Of a stretch of DNA of 64,000 bases, positions 55,131 to 64,000 are shown one piece after another (position 1 is the first letter of the stretch; the number at the start of each line of letters is the position of its first letter). Source of the DNA: Formosa algae. GTDB lineage: Bacteria; Bacteroidota; Bacteroidia; Flavobacteriales; Flavobacteriaceae. Below the pieces are notes generated by a model that did no database searches, was not told the origin of the DNA, and was given only the letters and a program-made list of their open reading frames with translations. The position numbers and the translations under genes are program-made. The stretch covers positions 42,334 to 106,333 of the forward strand of contig NZ_LMAK01000017.1 in NCBI RefSeq assembly GCF_001439665.1, given 5' to 3'.

Positions 55131-55235
55131 AATGAGCCCCCTTTTAAGTGCTATTAATCTATCAAAATATAAGAAGATTTTTCTATGCTATTAATCTATC
55201 TAAATACGTGTGAGATTACATAAAAGAGGGCCATT
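55131..55235. repeat. Inverted repeat enclosing two direct repeats
   Basis: Imperfect inverted arms AATGAGCCCCCTTTTA (55131-55146) and TAAAAGAGGGCCATT (55221-55235) lie near the stops of two convergent genes. Between them, a 21 bp direct repeat beginning TGCTATTAATCTATC occurs at 55149-55169 and 55186-55206 with one difference. The structure could be a bidirectional terminator or a relic of a small mobile repeat. Confidence 0.5.
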
Positions 55236-55240
55236 AAACA

Positions 55241-57184
55241 TTATTCTATAATAATAAATTCACTTCGTCTATTGTTTTCGTGTTCAGGTTCTGAACAATC
55301 TACACCATTAGAACATCCATTTACTAATTGAGTTTCACCAAAACCTTTGGCGAGTAATCTATCCTTATCTATATCTCTGCTTACCAAATATTCTAAAGTA
55401 GATTGCGCACGACTAGAAGACAATTTCAAATTATAAGCATCACTACCACGACTATCTGTATGCGATCGGATTTCTAGCTTTAAATTAGGATACTCATGTA
55501 ATGCGACTAGTATTTTTTGTAATTCAACTTCTGCATCTTCACGAATGTTAGATTTATCGTAATCGAAATAAATAATTGGTATATTTAATACATCGGCTAA
55601 ATCCATACCAGGCTCAAGATCTACTATATTTTGCTGCAACTGAAAATCTATATTTTGACTATCTTGATTAGATTCTGAGATATTTTCATCGGTATCGTAC
55701 CGTTCTTTTTCTGCCTTGATTAGATAAGACTGAAATTTTTTAGTTTCTACTTTGTAAAAACCTTTATCGTCTGTAAATACCTTAGCAAAAAATTCACCAT
55801 CCCGATTACTTAAACTTACCGAAGCTCCAGAAATGGGTAAGCCCGTTTGTTTATCTGTTACCACTCCTTCTATTTCAGAAAAATATAAGTCTACTATAGG
55901 AGCCGTTTCTTTAAATGCAAATATGTTATCGTATACAAATTCACCGGTTTTAGCTGAACGGTTAGAGCTTATAAATCCACGTTGTGAAATTGGATCTATT
56001 CCAAAAGCAAAATCGTCTGCATAAGAATTTAAAGGTTCTCCTATATTTAATAAATTTCCATAATGATTATCAATAATCTTTATATAAAACACATCTAAAC
56101 CACCTAACCCAAAATGACCATCTGAAGAAAAATAGAGTTCATTATTAGCAGTAACAAAAGGAAATGTTTCTTTACCACTAGTATTAATTTCTGGTCCTAG
56201 ATTTTTTGGCGCACCTATAATACCAGACGAACTAATTATAGACACATAAATATCGGATTCTCCATAGCCACCAGGTCTATCTGATGAAAAATATAATTTT
56301 GTTCCATCTGAATTTAATGCCGGATGAGCAGTTGAAAAATCGTCATCATTTATAGACAACTCTACAGATTCCTGCCATATGTTATTAACTTTTACAGACC
56401 GGTAAATCTTTAATTTATAATCGTCATCATCTGCTTCTAATGTTTTATTACTTCTTGTAAAGTACATGGTATTATTATCTGATGAAAAGACGGGAGAACT
56501 CTCATGAAATTTACCATTAATATGCCCCTTTAGCATTTTAGGGTTACTGTTTGCCTGATTAACAGAATCTATTTTAATTTTATAAAGTGACAAATAACTC
56601 AGACCGTCCCAAGCACTTTTTTTATTTAGAAATGTTTTGGCTTTTTTTGTAGAAGCATAATACAACGTATCCTTAACCACAACATGACCAAAAGAAATTC
56701 TGTCTTCATCATAAATTTGCTCAAGCGGTTTTAAAGTGTATCTGCCTGAATTTTTTTTAATTAATTCTAAATAATCTTTAGCCAGAAGCGGAGTGTCTTT
56801 TATATTATTTTCAGTCACAAAAGCATCGTAAAAAATCATAGCTTTATCTGCTTGTCCTTTTGCTTTTAAGGCCTGAGAATAGCGTAAATAAACAATGTTA
56901 TTTTTAGGTTTTTCTACCATATTAAACAAACTATCGTACCATTTTACAGCCTGATCGTACTGTGCATTAAAATAATAACTGTTAGCTAGTTTAGTGTATA
57001 ATTCTTCAGACTTGTAACCGTTTTCTGCTACAGACAAATAAATCTTCTGAGCATTAACATAATCTAATTTTTCATAATCCTGACTCGCCTGAATTAACTT
57101 CTTTTCCTGTCCGCGAACAGTTGAAATAGTAATTAGGGTTATGCAAAACCAAACAATACTATATAGGGTTATTTTATTTTTCAT
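55241..57184 (-). CDS. OmpA-family protein with TPR, PD40 and CarboxypepD_reg domains
   Basis: 647 residues. Signal peptide (about 1-25). TPR repeats (about 30-140) are followed by PD40/WD40-like propeller repeats (FHESSPVFSSDNNTMYFTRS, DGTKLYFSSDRPGGYGESDIYV, ELYFSSDGHFGLGGLDVFY). A carboxypeptidase-regulatory-like domain (EGVVTDKQTGLPISGASVSL) precedes a C-terminal OmpA peptidoglycan-binding domain (IYFDYDKSNIREDAEVEL, RSHTDSRGSDAYNLKLSSSRAQSTLEYL). Proteins of this build are partners of PorP/SprF proteins next to T9SS cargo genes and probably link the outer-membrane complex to peptidoglycan. Last gene of the cluster, 12 bp after porP/sprF-like. Confidence 0.92.
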   Translation of the reverse strand: MKNKITLYSIVWFCITLITISTVRGQEKKLIQASQDYEKLDYVNAQKIYLSVAENGYKSEELYTKLANSYYFNAQYDQAVKWYDSLFNMVEKPKNNIVYLRYSQALKAKGQADKAMIFYDAFVTENNIKDTPLLAKDYLELIKKNSGRYTLKPLEQIYDEDRISFGHVVVKDTLYYASTKKAKTFLNKKSAWDGLSYLSLYKIKIDSVNQANSNPKMLKGHINGKFHESSPVFSSDNNTMYFTRSNKTLEADDDDYKLKIYRSVKVNNIWQESVELSINDDDFSTAHPALNSDGTKLYFSSDRPGGYGESDIYVSIISSSGIIGAPKNLGPEINTSGKETFPFVTANNELYFSSDGHFGLGGLDVFYIKIIDNHYGNLLNIGEPLNSYADDFAFGIDPISQRGFISSNRSAKTGEFVYDNIFAFKETAPIVDLYFSEIEGVVTDKQTGLPISGASVSLSNRDGEFFAKVFTDDKGFYKVETKKFQSYLIKAEKERYDTDENISESNQDSQNIDFQLQQNIVDLEPGMDLADVLNIPIIYFDYDKSNIREDAEVELQKILVALHEYPNLKLEIRSHTDSRGSDAYNLKLSSSRAQSTLEYLVSRDIDKDRLLAKGFGETQLVNGCSNGVDCSEPEHENNRRSEFIIIE

Positions 57185-57196
57185 AGCGTATATTTT

Positions 57197-58141
57197 TTAA
57201 AAGAATCTTGGGTTCACAACAGATCTACGTCTTGTACCTAATTCAAATCGCAAAAGGATTTCATGAGATCCGTTATTATAATTTCCTAATTCCGTAGTAT
57301 CGTAATCATATGCATAACCAATCATGATAGACTTTGAGACTTGAAAGCCTGCCATCGCACTTACAGCAGCATCTAATCGGTATGACAACCCTAGGGTTAA
57401 TCCATTATTAATTAGAGTATTTAAAGAGAGGTCTACAGCTAAAGGAGCTCCTACCACAGATTTCACTAAGAAAGCGGGTTTTAATTTAAAGCTCGGATTA
57501 ACATCAAAAACATATCCACCTATTAAATATAAATGTGCTTTTTCTGTAAATGTTGAAGCCTGTATATCGTCATAGTGCTTTGTTTCTAAAAAATTTGGAG
57601 AAGACAATCCTACATACCATTTTTCTGTATACAAATACAATCCTGTACCAATTATAGGAGAACTATAATTTTCCTTTGTTAAAGACACATCGTCTGGATT
57701 ATAGATATTTAATTTATTAGGATTTAAATCCCATAAAGAAATCCCTCCTTTTACACCTAAAGCTAATTTTAAATCGTATCCCAAATTAATAGTGTAAGAA
57801 AAGTCTAAAGCGACAAGGCTTTCTGTTGAAGGCCCTATTTTATCACTCGTAACTCCTAAACCCATACCTACACCTTTAACACCTATAGAAGAATGAGCAG
57901 AAAAATTTAAAGTCTCCGGAGCACCATCTAAACCTACCCACTGGTTTCTATATATACCCAACATACTTAACGATTCTCTAGATCCTGCATAGGCGGGATT
58001 TACAGAGATTGTATTATACATGTATTGTGTATATTCCGATTCTTGTTGTGCTTTCATATCGGGCATCATAAAAAACAGCCCCAATAATAACACTAACGTA
58101 AGTATCTTTGATTTTTTTAAAGTCGTTATAATTTTGTTCAT
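57197..58141 (-). CDS. PorP/SprF family type IX secretion system outer-membrane protein
   Basis: 314 residues. Signal peptide ending DMKAQ. The family start QESEYTQYMYNTISVNPAYAGSRESLSMLGIYRNQWVGLDGAP is diagnostic, followed by barrel strands and GFQVSKSIMIGYAYDYDTTELGNYNNGSHEILLRFEL. SprF-like proteins are needed for export or surface attachment of the cargo encoded beside them, especially cargo with type B C-terminal domains. It lies 1 bp after the type B cargo gene and 12 bp before the OmpA-family gene. Confidence 0.95.
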   Translation of the reverse strand: MNKIITTLKKSKILTLVLLLGLFFMMPDMKAQQESEYTQYMYNTISVNPAYAGSRESLSMLGIYRNQWVGLDGAPETLNFSAHSSIGVKGVGMGLGVTSDKIGPSTESLVALDFSYTINLGYDLKLALGVKGGISLWDLNPNKLNIYNPDDVSLTKENYSSPIIGTGLYLYTEKWYVGLSSPNFLETKHYDDIQASTFTEKAHLYLIGGYVFDVNPSFKLKPAFLVKSVVGAPLAVDLSLNTLINNGLTLGLSYRLDAAVSAMAGFQVSKSIMIGYAYDYDTTELGNYNNGSHEILLRFELGTRRRSVVNPRFF

Positions 58142-58142
58142 A

Positions 58143-59378
58143 TTAGTTATCTGTTAAGTATAAAAAACCTGATTGTTTATAAGACTGGCTATCTACATCA
58201 TCGCTATCCTTATATTTTACAACATAAAAATATGTGCTTGCAGGTAGTTTGTCTGAATCTTTTACTGTCAATCGGCCAGAAGAACGGCCATCAAAAACAT
58301 TACCATTTTCACCGTAATCGTTAGTTTCATAAACTTTTACTCCCCAACGATTAAACACTTGAACGGTTAAACTTAAATTACATTCGTCGCTCGTTTTATC
58401 TATAAAGAAAAAGTCATTTTTTCCATCACCATTTGGCGACACATAATTATAAACAACCAAAGCACAAGGCAATTCACGTTCTCCTTCTAAACGGGCAAAA
58501 GTAAAAATACCGTAACCTGACACATCTGTTGTAATGGTTTGATTTTCAAAATCGATAACGCCTCCTTCATCTATCCACATATTACTAGACTCATCCCACC
58601 TTACAATAGTTAACTCATTGTTTTCTACTGCTTGCATTAAACCGCCTGTCATGGAATACTCTCTCCAGGAAAACGTCATTAAACCCTCAGGACTATCTGT
58701 AAGATTATGTACATCCCAATATTCTAGAGGATCTATTTCTCTTATATTTTCAGCTTTTAAGTCGTGTGAATACAAATCATTCGAGTTTTCAAAATAATAT
58801 TTCGTTCTAAAAAAATCATTTGAATCATCAGGCGCAGATATACCAGCTAACCTATAATGACCTTGGTCTCCAATAGGAAACATAAATTCTTGATCTCCTA
58901 ATTTGTTCACAAATCCATCTACATAACTAATATCTGAAGTGTTGATATGATTTCCATTAATGTTAAATGTAATTTCTCCACCATAATTATCATTATCAAC
59001 TATACCTTGATTAAAATCTGATATACCACTTATGTTTATTTCGCCCGACACATGAAAGGGATCTGCACTACTACTGTTATTAAAAACAACATTGTATAAA
59101 TAACTAACCTCAGTCCCTGTAATATTCTGAATACTAGAACCTATAAATCGTGTAATACCGGTATTCTCATAAAAATCTAAAACACCATCGTTATTAAGAT
59201 CGCTGTACACAAAGGTGTCTCCATCATTGTAAAATTTACCTGACGATAAATTATCAAAGCCTTCTACTATAGAAAACGTTGTATTTTCACTTACTGACAA
59301 TACTCCTTTATTTGAGGTCTGCGCAAACAAGCCCATATTAAAAAAAAGTATTATTATATAAAATATCTGTTTTTGCAT
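58143..59378 (-). CDS. T9SS type B sorting domain-containing surface protein
   Basis: 411 residues. Signal peptide ending MGLFAQ. The middle part is a beta-rich region without a named domain but with the phrases NGVLDFYENTGITRF and FMFPIGDQGHYRLAG, seen in Bacteroidota adhesin-like proteins. The last about 90 residues (CALVVYNYVSPNGDGKNDFFFID...VQVFNRWGVKVYETNDYG...STYFYVVKY...SGFLYLTDN) are the gliding-motility-associated/type B sorting domain. It is the probable cargo of the adjacent PorP/SprF protein. It follows the 1158-residue protein by 19 bp in the same operon. Confidence 0.92.
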   Translation of the reverse strand: MQKQIFYIIILFFNMGLFAQTSNKGVLSVSENTTFSIVEGFDNLSSGKFYNDGDTFVYSDLNNDGVLDFYENTGITRFIGSSIQNITGTEVSYLYNVVFNNSSSADPFHVSGEINISGISDFNQGIVDNDNYGGEITFNINGNHINTSDISYVDGFVNKLGDQEFMFPIGDQGHYRLAGISAPDDSNDFFRTKYYFENSNDLYSHDLKAENIREIDPLEYWDVHNLTDSPEGLMTFSWREYSMTGGLMQAVENNELTIVRWDESSNMWIDEGGVIDFENQTITTDVSGYGIFTFARLEGERELPCALVVYNYVSPNGDGKNDFFFIDKTSDECNLSLTVQVFNRWGVKVYETNDYGENGNVFDGRSSGRLTVKDSDKLPASTYFYVVKYKDSDDVDSQSYKQSGFLYLTDN

Positions 59379-59397
59379 AAAGATTCCTTTTATTAGA

Positions 59398-62300
59398 TTA
59401 ATCTACTTTTTGGTAAATCATCGGATTTGTAATTAAAAAGCTGCTATTACATAATTTATTAACACCATAAAGATGAACTGGTGGGAATACAGAAACACCT
59501 ACTAAGGTTTCAATACCTACACTTATTCTATCAAAATCTACACCCGGTCTAAAATTTAATGACACCGTATTTCCATTATTTAGTAAGTTTATTACGTTTA
59601 AACCATTTATAATTCCATCACCAAAATCAAACATGGCAACCTCAGTATTTCCTAAATAGGCTTTAATTTGTAACCCTCCTAGGACATCTAAATCTATTAC
59701 ACCACCACCGGTTTTGAAATTTATTACTGCTATATCTGTAGTGTTAGATACGGTATTAAAAAAGATCCATTGCTTGGTAGATGTTCCTACTGCTAAAGTT
59801 CCGTTACTAATCTCTGAGTAATGCTGTGTATTATCGTCTATAGCGTAAGATGGGTTAGTGACTCCTGCTCCAGAAACATCATTAACACTTAAGTTTAGCC
59901 CAGAATACTCGTAAGAAGTTGCAAAAGCATCCAAACAACGATCTTCACTAATTTCAGTACACATACCGTATACATTCATCGAATTAGGTTCTATTAAAAG
60001 CCCCAAAGCACTATTAGTAATATCTGTAATACGAATGGCATTATAGGCCTGATTTGGAGTGACAGCAATATAATATCTACCTACGGCATCCTGCACCACA
60101 CGTATCATATCGTTCCCTCCAACACTTGCTTGATTACTTGAAGCACTAGCTATTGTGGTAGACGAGGTCACATCTCCATTACCATCATACGTATTATTTT
60201 TTACATCTACTTGAAAATAATGATCTCCCAAAACAAGACCATCTAATAGCCCCGAAACCACATTACCCAAACTTCCACTTAATAAGCCATCAAGAATGGT
60301 TGTATCAAAATCAATACGAACGTAACTTGTTACACCTGCATCAACGGCTATATCATACCCCATTTCTACAAAACCTTCAAACTGATTAGAACCGAAAAGG
60401 AACCCAGCACCCGAGTTTAACGTCGCATAACTATCAAAGTCTTCATCTGTTAAATTCTGAAGTTCGTTTGCATTTTGTGAATCTACTATCTTCGATAGAC
60501 ATAAAGATTCTTCAAAAGGTGAAGGCGTAATTACTATAGGACATGCATCTCCATAACGACTTACTTCATACAGACGCATTGGCGGCGCAGTTGTTCCTAC
60601 AGATACTAAAGATTCTAAACCTACATCTATACGATCGAAAATACCTGGCGACTCAAAATCTAACGTTACACTACCTCCTGCAACAAATAAACCAAGTAAG
60701 TCTATGTTGTTTATTAAGCCACTTTGCAGATTATAATCTGGTCCTACTTGTGTAATGCCATTGTAGAATTTTATTTTATAAGTACCTAAAATATCTAATG
60801 ACAATAAGGACGTAGGTTCTAAAGACATTCTGACTTTTACATGATCTCCTGCTTGAGAAGGTTGTGAAAAGTATACCGATTGATATACAGTTGCAGCTAC
60901 CCCCGCTACTCCTAAATTAATTTCTGAATAATCTGATGAATTTTCATTGATAGCTCTATAAGGATTAGTAACACCTGCAGCAGAAAGTTCTGCTAAAGAT
61001 AGACTTACACCTGAACCAGTGTACGATGTAAAGTTTGCAGCAAAACAAGGATCTATTCCGGTTTCAAAACAAGCATTATAAACATGTAAAGCACTTTCTT
61101 TACCTGTAGGCAATACTGCTGTTACATGATTTGTTATTTGAATACTGCTATATGCAACACTTGGTTTAATTGCTAAATAGGGTCTCCCTATATTATCTTC
61201 AACTACGGTTACATTTCCTGTAGCATTACCATTAACACCACCAAAGAAATCTCCACTATTCAAGTCTAATATTTCTGTCCCTCCAGCATCATATGCTTGT
61301 ACTTGTATGTATTGATTGCCTAATAATAAATCATTTGCCAAATCACCAACTAACTGACCTAAAGTACCCCCCAATAAACGATCTAACACATCTTCATCAT
61401 AACCAATACGTACGTAAGTTATTTGGTCTGCTGCGACACTACCTAAGTCCATTTTTACATATCCTGCAGAGGCGCTATTTGTTAAAAGATTTCCTGCATC
61501 TGCATTTAAAACGGCATAGCTTTCATTATTATCATCAACAGCATAACCAGGGAAATCTACATTTTCAAAATCTAATAAAGTAGCAGCACAAGAAGGCGTC
61601 TCTAAAGGACCAGTAGTAGCAGTAGGTAAAGCTGCAATTAATGGATTGTCGCAACCGGTGACATCTTCATCATAGCGCTGTACATCATATATTTTTATTC
61701 CATCCCCTATTACATCTACACCTAAAAGGCTGTTTAATTTTACCACAGCACGACTAAATGCAATACCCGGCGCAAAAGTAACTGTTATTGGATCTCCATT
61801 ATCTAATAAACCTAAGGCAGCTGCATCATTAAGCAAGCCACTTTGTAAACTACGTGTATATATCAAAGCATCATCTTCATCATAAAGTAAAACTTGTATA
61901 CCACTTATTAAATCTACGCTAGCAAGACCACTTGACCCTAAAGCTATTTTAATATTTAAGGTATTATCATCTGAACCTGGAGATGAAAAATAAAAGTTTT
62001 GTTGTAATGAAGATGCTACACTAAGATCGACTATCGATCCAGATTGTAAACTAGAATATGTATTAAGATCAGTATCTATGGCATTATTTAAGTTTTGATT
62101 TTGAACATCTAATAAACTTATACCAATACCGCCGTCTCCATCAAAAGAAGTTGCAAACGGACGACCACACTCGCCTCCTACGCTATCAAAATAAAAAGCG
62201 TTATATACTTTTAATTCTTTTTCGCCACCTAGATCTACTAATGCAGATTTCTTATGTGTAATCCGAATATTATTATAAGTACTGCTAGGGCGAATAGCAA

Positions 62301-62874
62301 TATAAGTAAACCCACTAGCATCTTCTACTAGCCTTACGGTATTTGTATCAAAACCAGCTTCACTAGACCTACTTAATACAGATGAGTTATTTAAACGAGC
62401 ATCAATAACAATTTCTTGATTACCTAATAAGGTTGCGTCTAATAGTCCAGTCACCAAGCCACCTAAACTACCACCTAAAAGCCCATCTAAAAGTCCTGTA
62501 TCTGTATCTATACGTACATACGACCAGGTATTTGCTGATACAGTTGTAGGAAAATCTAGTTCAATGATTGCTTCGTATGAGCCAGCTCCAGCAACCAAAC
62601 CTCCATATGCATACAAACTTGAATAGTCTGTAGTATTACCTTCAGCATTCGTTGAGTTAACAACTGTAGGTCCATTACAAGGGAAAGCTCCAGCTAAACC
62701 GCATCCTGTGAGAGAAACAACTCTTTCATCAGTACTTACTTCTGTTGCATTATCAGCATACATCTTTGTCTGTGCCCAAGTTTTAGATTGTGCGCTTAAT
62801 AAAAACATCCCAATAATAAGCATGAGCTTACTAAAGTGTCCAATAGTAATATGTATTGTAGTATTAAATTTCAT
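59398..62874 (-). CDS. Large secreted protein of three ~370-residue repeats
   Basis: 1158 residues with a signal peptide ending KTWAQ (about 35). The body consists of three tandem units, each with two halves. The A half contains YVRI at 119, 487 and 851, followed by a Gly/Leu-rich helix (LLDGLLGGSLGGLVTGLL and variants) and a strand LAIKPS/IAIRPS/IAVTPN. The B half starts at Cys236, Cys610 and Cys980 with F-x-x-S-F/Y-x-G and holds LQSGL and IFDRIDVGLESL-like segments. No T9SS sorting domain is visible at the end. Unit identity is moderate. Probably a surface or outer-membrane-associated component secreted with the type B protein downstream. Family not recognised. Confidence 0.8.
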   Translation of the reverse strand: MKFNTTIHITIGHFSKLMLIIGMFLLSAQSKTWAQTKMYADNATEVSTDERVVSLTGCGLAGAFPCNGPTVVNSTNAEGNTTDYSSLYAYGGLVAGAGSYEAIIELDFPTTVSANTWSYVRIDTDTGLLDGLLGGSLGGLVTGLLDATLLGNQEIVIDARLNNSSVLSRSSEAGFDTNTVRLVEDASGFTYIAIRPSSTYNNIRITHKKSALVDLGGEKELKVYNAFYFDSVGGECGRPFATSFDGDGGIGISLLDVQNQNLNNAIDTDLNTYSSLQSGSIVDLSVASSLQQNFYFSSPGSDDNTLNIKIALGSSGLASVDLISGIQVLLYDEDDALIYTRSLQSGLLNDAAALGLLDNGDPITVTFAPGIAFSRAVVKLNSLLGVDVIGDGIKIYDVQRYDEDVTGCDNPLIAALPTATTGPLETPSCAATLLDFENVDFPGYAVDDNNESYAVLNADAGNLLTNSASAGYVKMDLGSVAADQITYVRIGYDEDVLDRLLGGTLGQLVGDLANDLLLGNQYIQVQAYDAGGTEILDLNSGDFFGGVNGNATGNVTVVEDNIGRPYLAIKPSVAYSSIQITNHVTAVLPTGKESALHVYNACFETGIDPCFAANFTSYTGSGVSLSLAELSAAGVTNPYRAINENSSDYSEINLGVAGVAATVYQSVYFSQPSQAGDHVKVRMSLEPTSLLSLDILGTYKIKFYNGITQVGPDYNLQSGLINNIDLLGLFVAGGSVTLDFESPGIFDRIDVGLESLVSVGTTAPPMRLYEVSRYGDACPIVITPSPFEESLCLSKIVDSQNANELQNLTDEDFDSYATLNSGAGFLFGSNQFEGFVEMGYDIAVDAGVTSYVRIDFDTTILDGLLSGSLGNVVSGLLDGLVLGDHYFQVDVKNNTYDGNGDVTSSTTIASASSNQASVGGNDMIRVVQDAVGRYYIAVTPNQAYNAIRITDITNSALGLLIEPNSMNVYGMCTEISEDRCLDAFATSYEYSGLNLSVNDVSGAGVTNPSYAIDDNTQHYSEISNGTLAVGTSTKQWIFFNTVSNTTDIAVINFKTGGGVIDLDVLGGLQIKAYLGNTEVAMFDFGDGIINGLNVINLLNNGNTVSLNFRPGVDFDRISVGIETLVGVSVFPPVHLYGVNKLCNSSFLITNPMIYQKVD

Positions 62875-63022
62875 GCTGTATGTTTATATATTCAAGCACA
62901 TTAGAACTTTTAAAACAAAACGCTAAAGAGCAAATATTTACAGCCTCTGGTTTTAATATTTTAAACTTCAACATACTTTTATACGGTTAAATTAAATAGT
63001 TATACTTCACGTTATAATTAAC

Positions 63023-63048
63023 CTAGACACCACTATTGCAGTGTCTAG
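63023..63048 (-). terminator. Hairpin after the collagen-like gene
   Basis: CTAGACAC (63023-63030) pairs with GTGTCTAG (63041-63048), 11 bp past the collagen-like stop. The minus-strand tail is only weakly U-rich, so partial read-through into the 1158-residue gene is possible. Confidence 0.55.
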
Positions 63049-63058
63049 ACTATTTATT

Positions 63059-64000
63059 TTATTTAATTACAAATATGATATTCATATAGGCAGTTGATGT
63101 TGCACTACTTATAATATCGTAGCTTAACACTCCTGTATCACTAATAGATACATTTGCAAAAACAGATTGATCGTAATAGGATATATAATAGTACAACTCT
63201 GTATTTGCATAAACATCCATTGCTGCTGGAGCACCTGTACTTCCTACTAGACCACCTGTATACGTGATTGAAGATCCTAGAGCACCATGAGCCACATCAA
63301 AGGCTTGTCCTGTGAACTGCTTGTTATAATCATCATATAAATTACGTGTTAAACCTGTACCCGTTGTAGTCGTTTCAAAGATTACTGCTGGCATGTAGAA
63401 AAACTTAGGCGTATTATTAGTCACCGTTTTTAAAACACCATCTGCCGTGGCAACTATTACTTTGTCTGCACTATCCGCACTCGCTTGTAATCCTTCTAGT
63501 TTAACTGGATCTTCTGTTGCTGTTGCTGGTGCAATGTGTAATTGATTGGTTGGAGTAGTAGTACCAATACCTATACGACCTCCCATATAATTTATATCTG
63601 TTGAGCTATCTGTTGCAGGAGTATCATCTGTATTTCTCCAAGGTTCATCAATTAAATCATCAAGGTTTTGATAAGTTACGTCTCCTTGAGCATCTGCTAC
63701 ACCTACACGTCCAGCATCTCCTGTACCGGCATCTAATTTAGGAGCAGTTACCGCACCATCATTAATTTTACTAGTAGTAACAGCAGCATCTGCTAACTTC
63801 GCAGTAATAATTCCGCCATCTGTTACTTTAATATTAGTATCTACTAGTGTAGCACCTGTTCCATCTGTTACTGTTATTGAATTATCACCTGTAGATGCTG
63901 TTAAATTTTTGGCATCTACCACACCATCTTGTCCCGCTGGCCCTTGTATTCCTTGAATTCCTTGTGGACCAGCTGCTCCTGTATCTCCTTTTTCTCCTGC
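63059..64000 (-). CDS. Collagen-like / tail-fibre-like repeat protein, N-terminus beyond window
   Basis: 313 C-terminal residues are visible; the frame stays open to base 64000. The upstream part is collagen-like Gly-x-y (GEKGDTGAAGPQGIQGIQGP then AGQDG). Next come short beta-helical repeats (SITVTDGTGATLVDTNIKVTDGGIITAKLADAAVTTSKINDGAVTAPKL), a fibre segment common in Bacteroidota (YMGGRIGIGTTTPTNQLHIAP) and a C-terminal beta-rich domain (FFYMPAVIFETTTTGTGL...YYYISYYDQSVFANVSISDTGVL). Probably a trimeric surface fibre. It is upstream of, and in line with, the T9SS/PorP/OmpA cluster. The ATG at 63922 is internal, not the true start. Confidence 0.85.
   Translation of the reverse strand, partial: AGEKGDTGAAGPQGIQGIQGPAGQDGVVDAKNLTASTGDNSITVTDGTGATLVDTNIKVTDGGIITAKLADAAVTTSKINDGAVTAPKLDAGTGDAGRVGVADAQGDVTYQNLDDLIDEPWRNTDDTPATDSSTDINYMGGRIGIGTTTPTNQLHIAPATATEDPVKLEGLQASADSADKVIVATADGVLKTVTNNTPKFFYMPAVIFETTTTGTGLTRNLYDDYNKQFTGQAFDVAHGALGSSITYTGGLVGSTGAPAAMDVYANTELYYYISYYDQSVFANVSISDTGVLSYDIISSATSTAYMNIIFVIK

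Noticed and set aside
55149..55206. CRISPR array
   Set aside because: Only two copies of a 21 bp repeat with a 16 bp spacer, no cas genes nearby.
60543..61583. Leu/His-rich plus-strand frames opposite the 1158-residue gene
   Set aside because: They are antisense to the repeats and their composition mirrors the Gly/Leu/Asn codons of the real gene.
59398..62874. T9SS C-terminal sorting domain on the 1158-residue protein
   Set aside because: The final residues follow repeat unit B3 and end in SFLITNPMIYQKVD; neither type A nor type B signatures are present.

Overview
The window is a chromosomal segment of a marine-type member of the Flavobacteriaceae (Bacteroidota). Support for this: low GC; a SusC/RagA receptor; type IX secretion (T9SS) sorting domains of both type A and type B; a PorP/SprF protein; a bacilliredoxin; and repeated -7 elements fitting the Bacteroidota consensus TAnnTTTG a short distance before start codons. 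One tRNA-Asn has a textbook -33 TTTG / 19 bp / TATATTTG promoter. I saw no rRNA, CRISPR array, prophage or intact insertion sequence.

Layout. 1-4.6 kb (minus): a SusC-like receptor running off the left edge, a TPR/LuxR-type regulator and a secreted hydrolase. The receptor and hydrolase genes share a two-part upstream element with identical spacing. 5-9.3 kb: a 2-hydroxyacid dehydrogenase, YraN, an S9 peptidase and a zinc-ribbon/membrane pair. 9.3-9.95 kb: an orphan protein with PD-(D/E)XK nuclease signatures. 10-22 kb: housekeeping genes (S66 carboxypeptidase, MetRS, NlpE-META lipoprotein, Tex, histone-deacetylase-like hydrolase, EamA transporter, ferritin, PEP carboxylase). 22-30.4 kb: small SSB, a barrel-like protein, CBS protein, lipoprotein/NTF2 pair, and a histidine kinase/response regulator pair followed by a T9SS cargo gene. 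30.5-36 kb: LysR, YeiH and HPP membrane proteins, a His-rich protein and a TonB receptor.

36.6-48.6 kb: tRNA-Asn, RseP, SCO protein and a dense metal-homeostasis block. A conventional feoA-feoB operon ends with a 46-residue Cys-rich membrane peptide. It converges on a second operon: a DtxR-family repressor, a membrane-anchored DtxR-FeoA fusion, a stand-alone FeoB GTPase domain and a stand-alone FeoB membrane domain. That operon diverges from a TonB receptor gene, with a DtxR-box-like site between the two promoters. 48.7-55.1 kb: an interspersed structured repeat, bacilliredoxin, PlsC, acyl-ACP desaturase, HD hydrolase, EF-hand protein, AraC regulator, a small secreted protein and an alpha/beta hydrolase. 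55.2-64 kb (minus): a surface-protein cluster (collagen-like protein cut by the right edge, an 1158-residue protein made of three ~370-residue repeats, a T9SS type B cargo protein, a PorP/SprF protein and an OmpA/TPR/PD40 protein).

Most unusual: the split-FeoB/membrane-DtxR operon, the shared element of the SusC-hydrolase pair, and the triplicated surface protein. Several start codons were moved downstream of the longest open frame because a -7 element lies inside or just before the extension.
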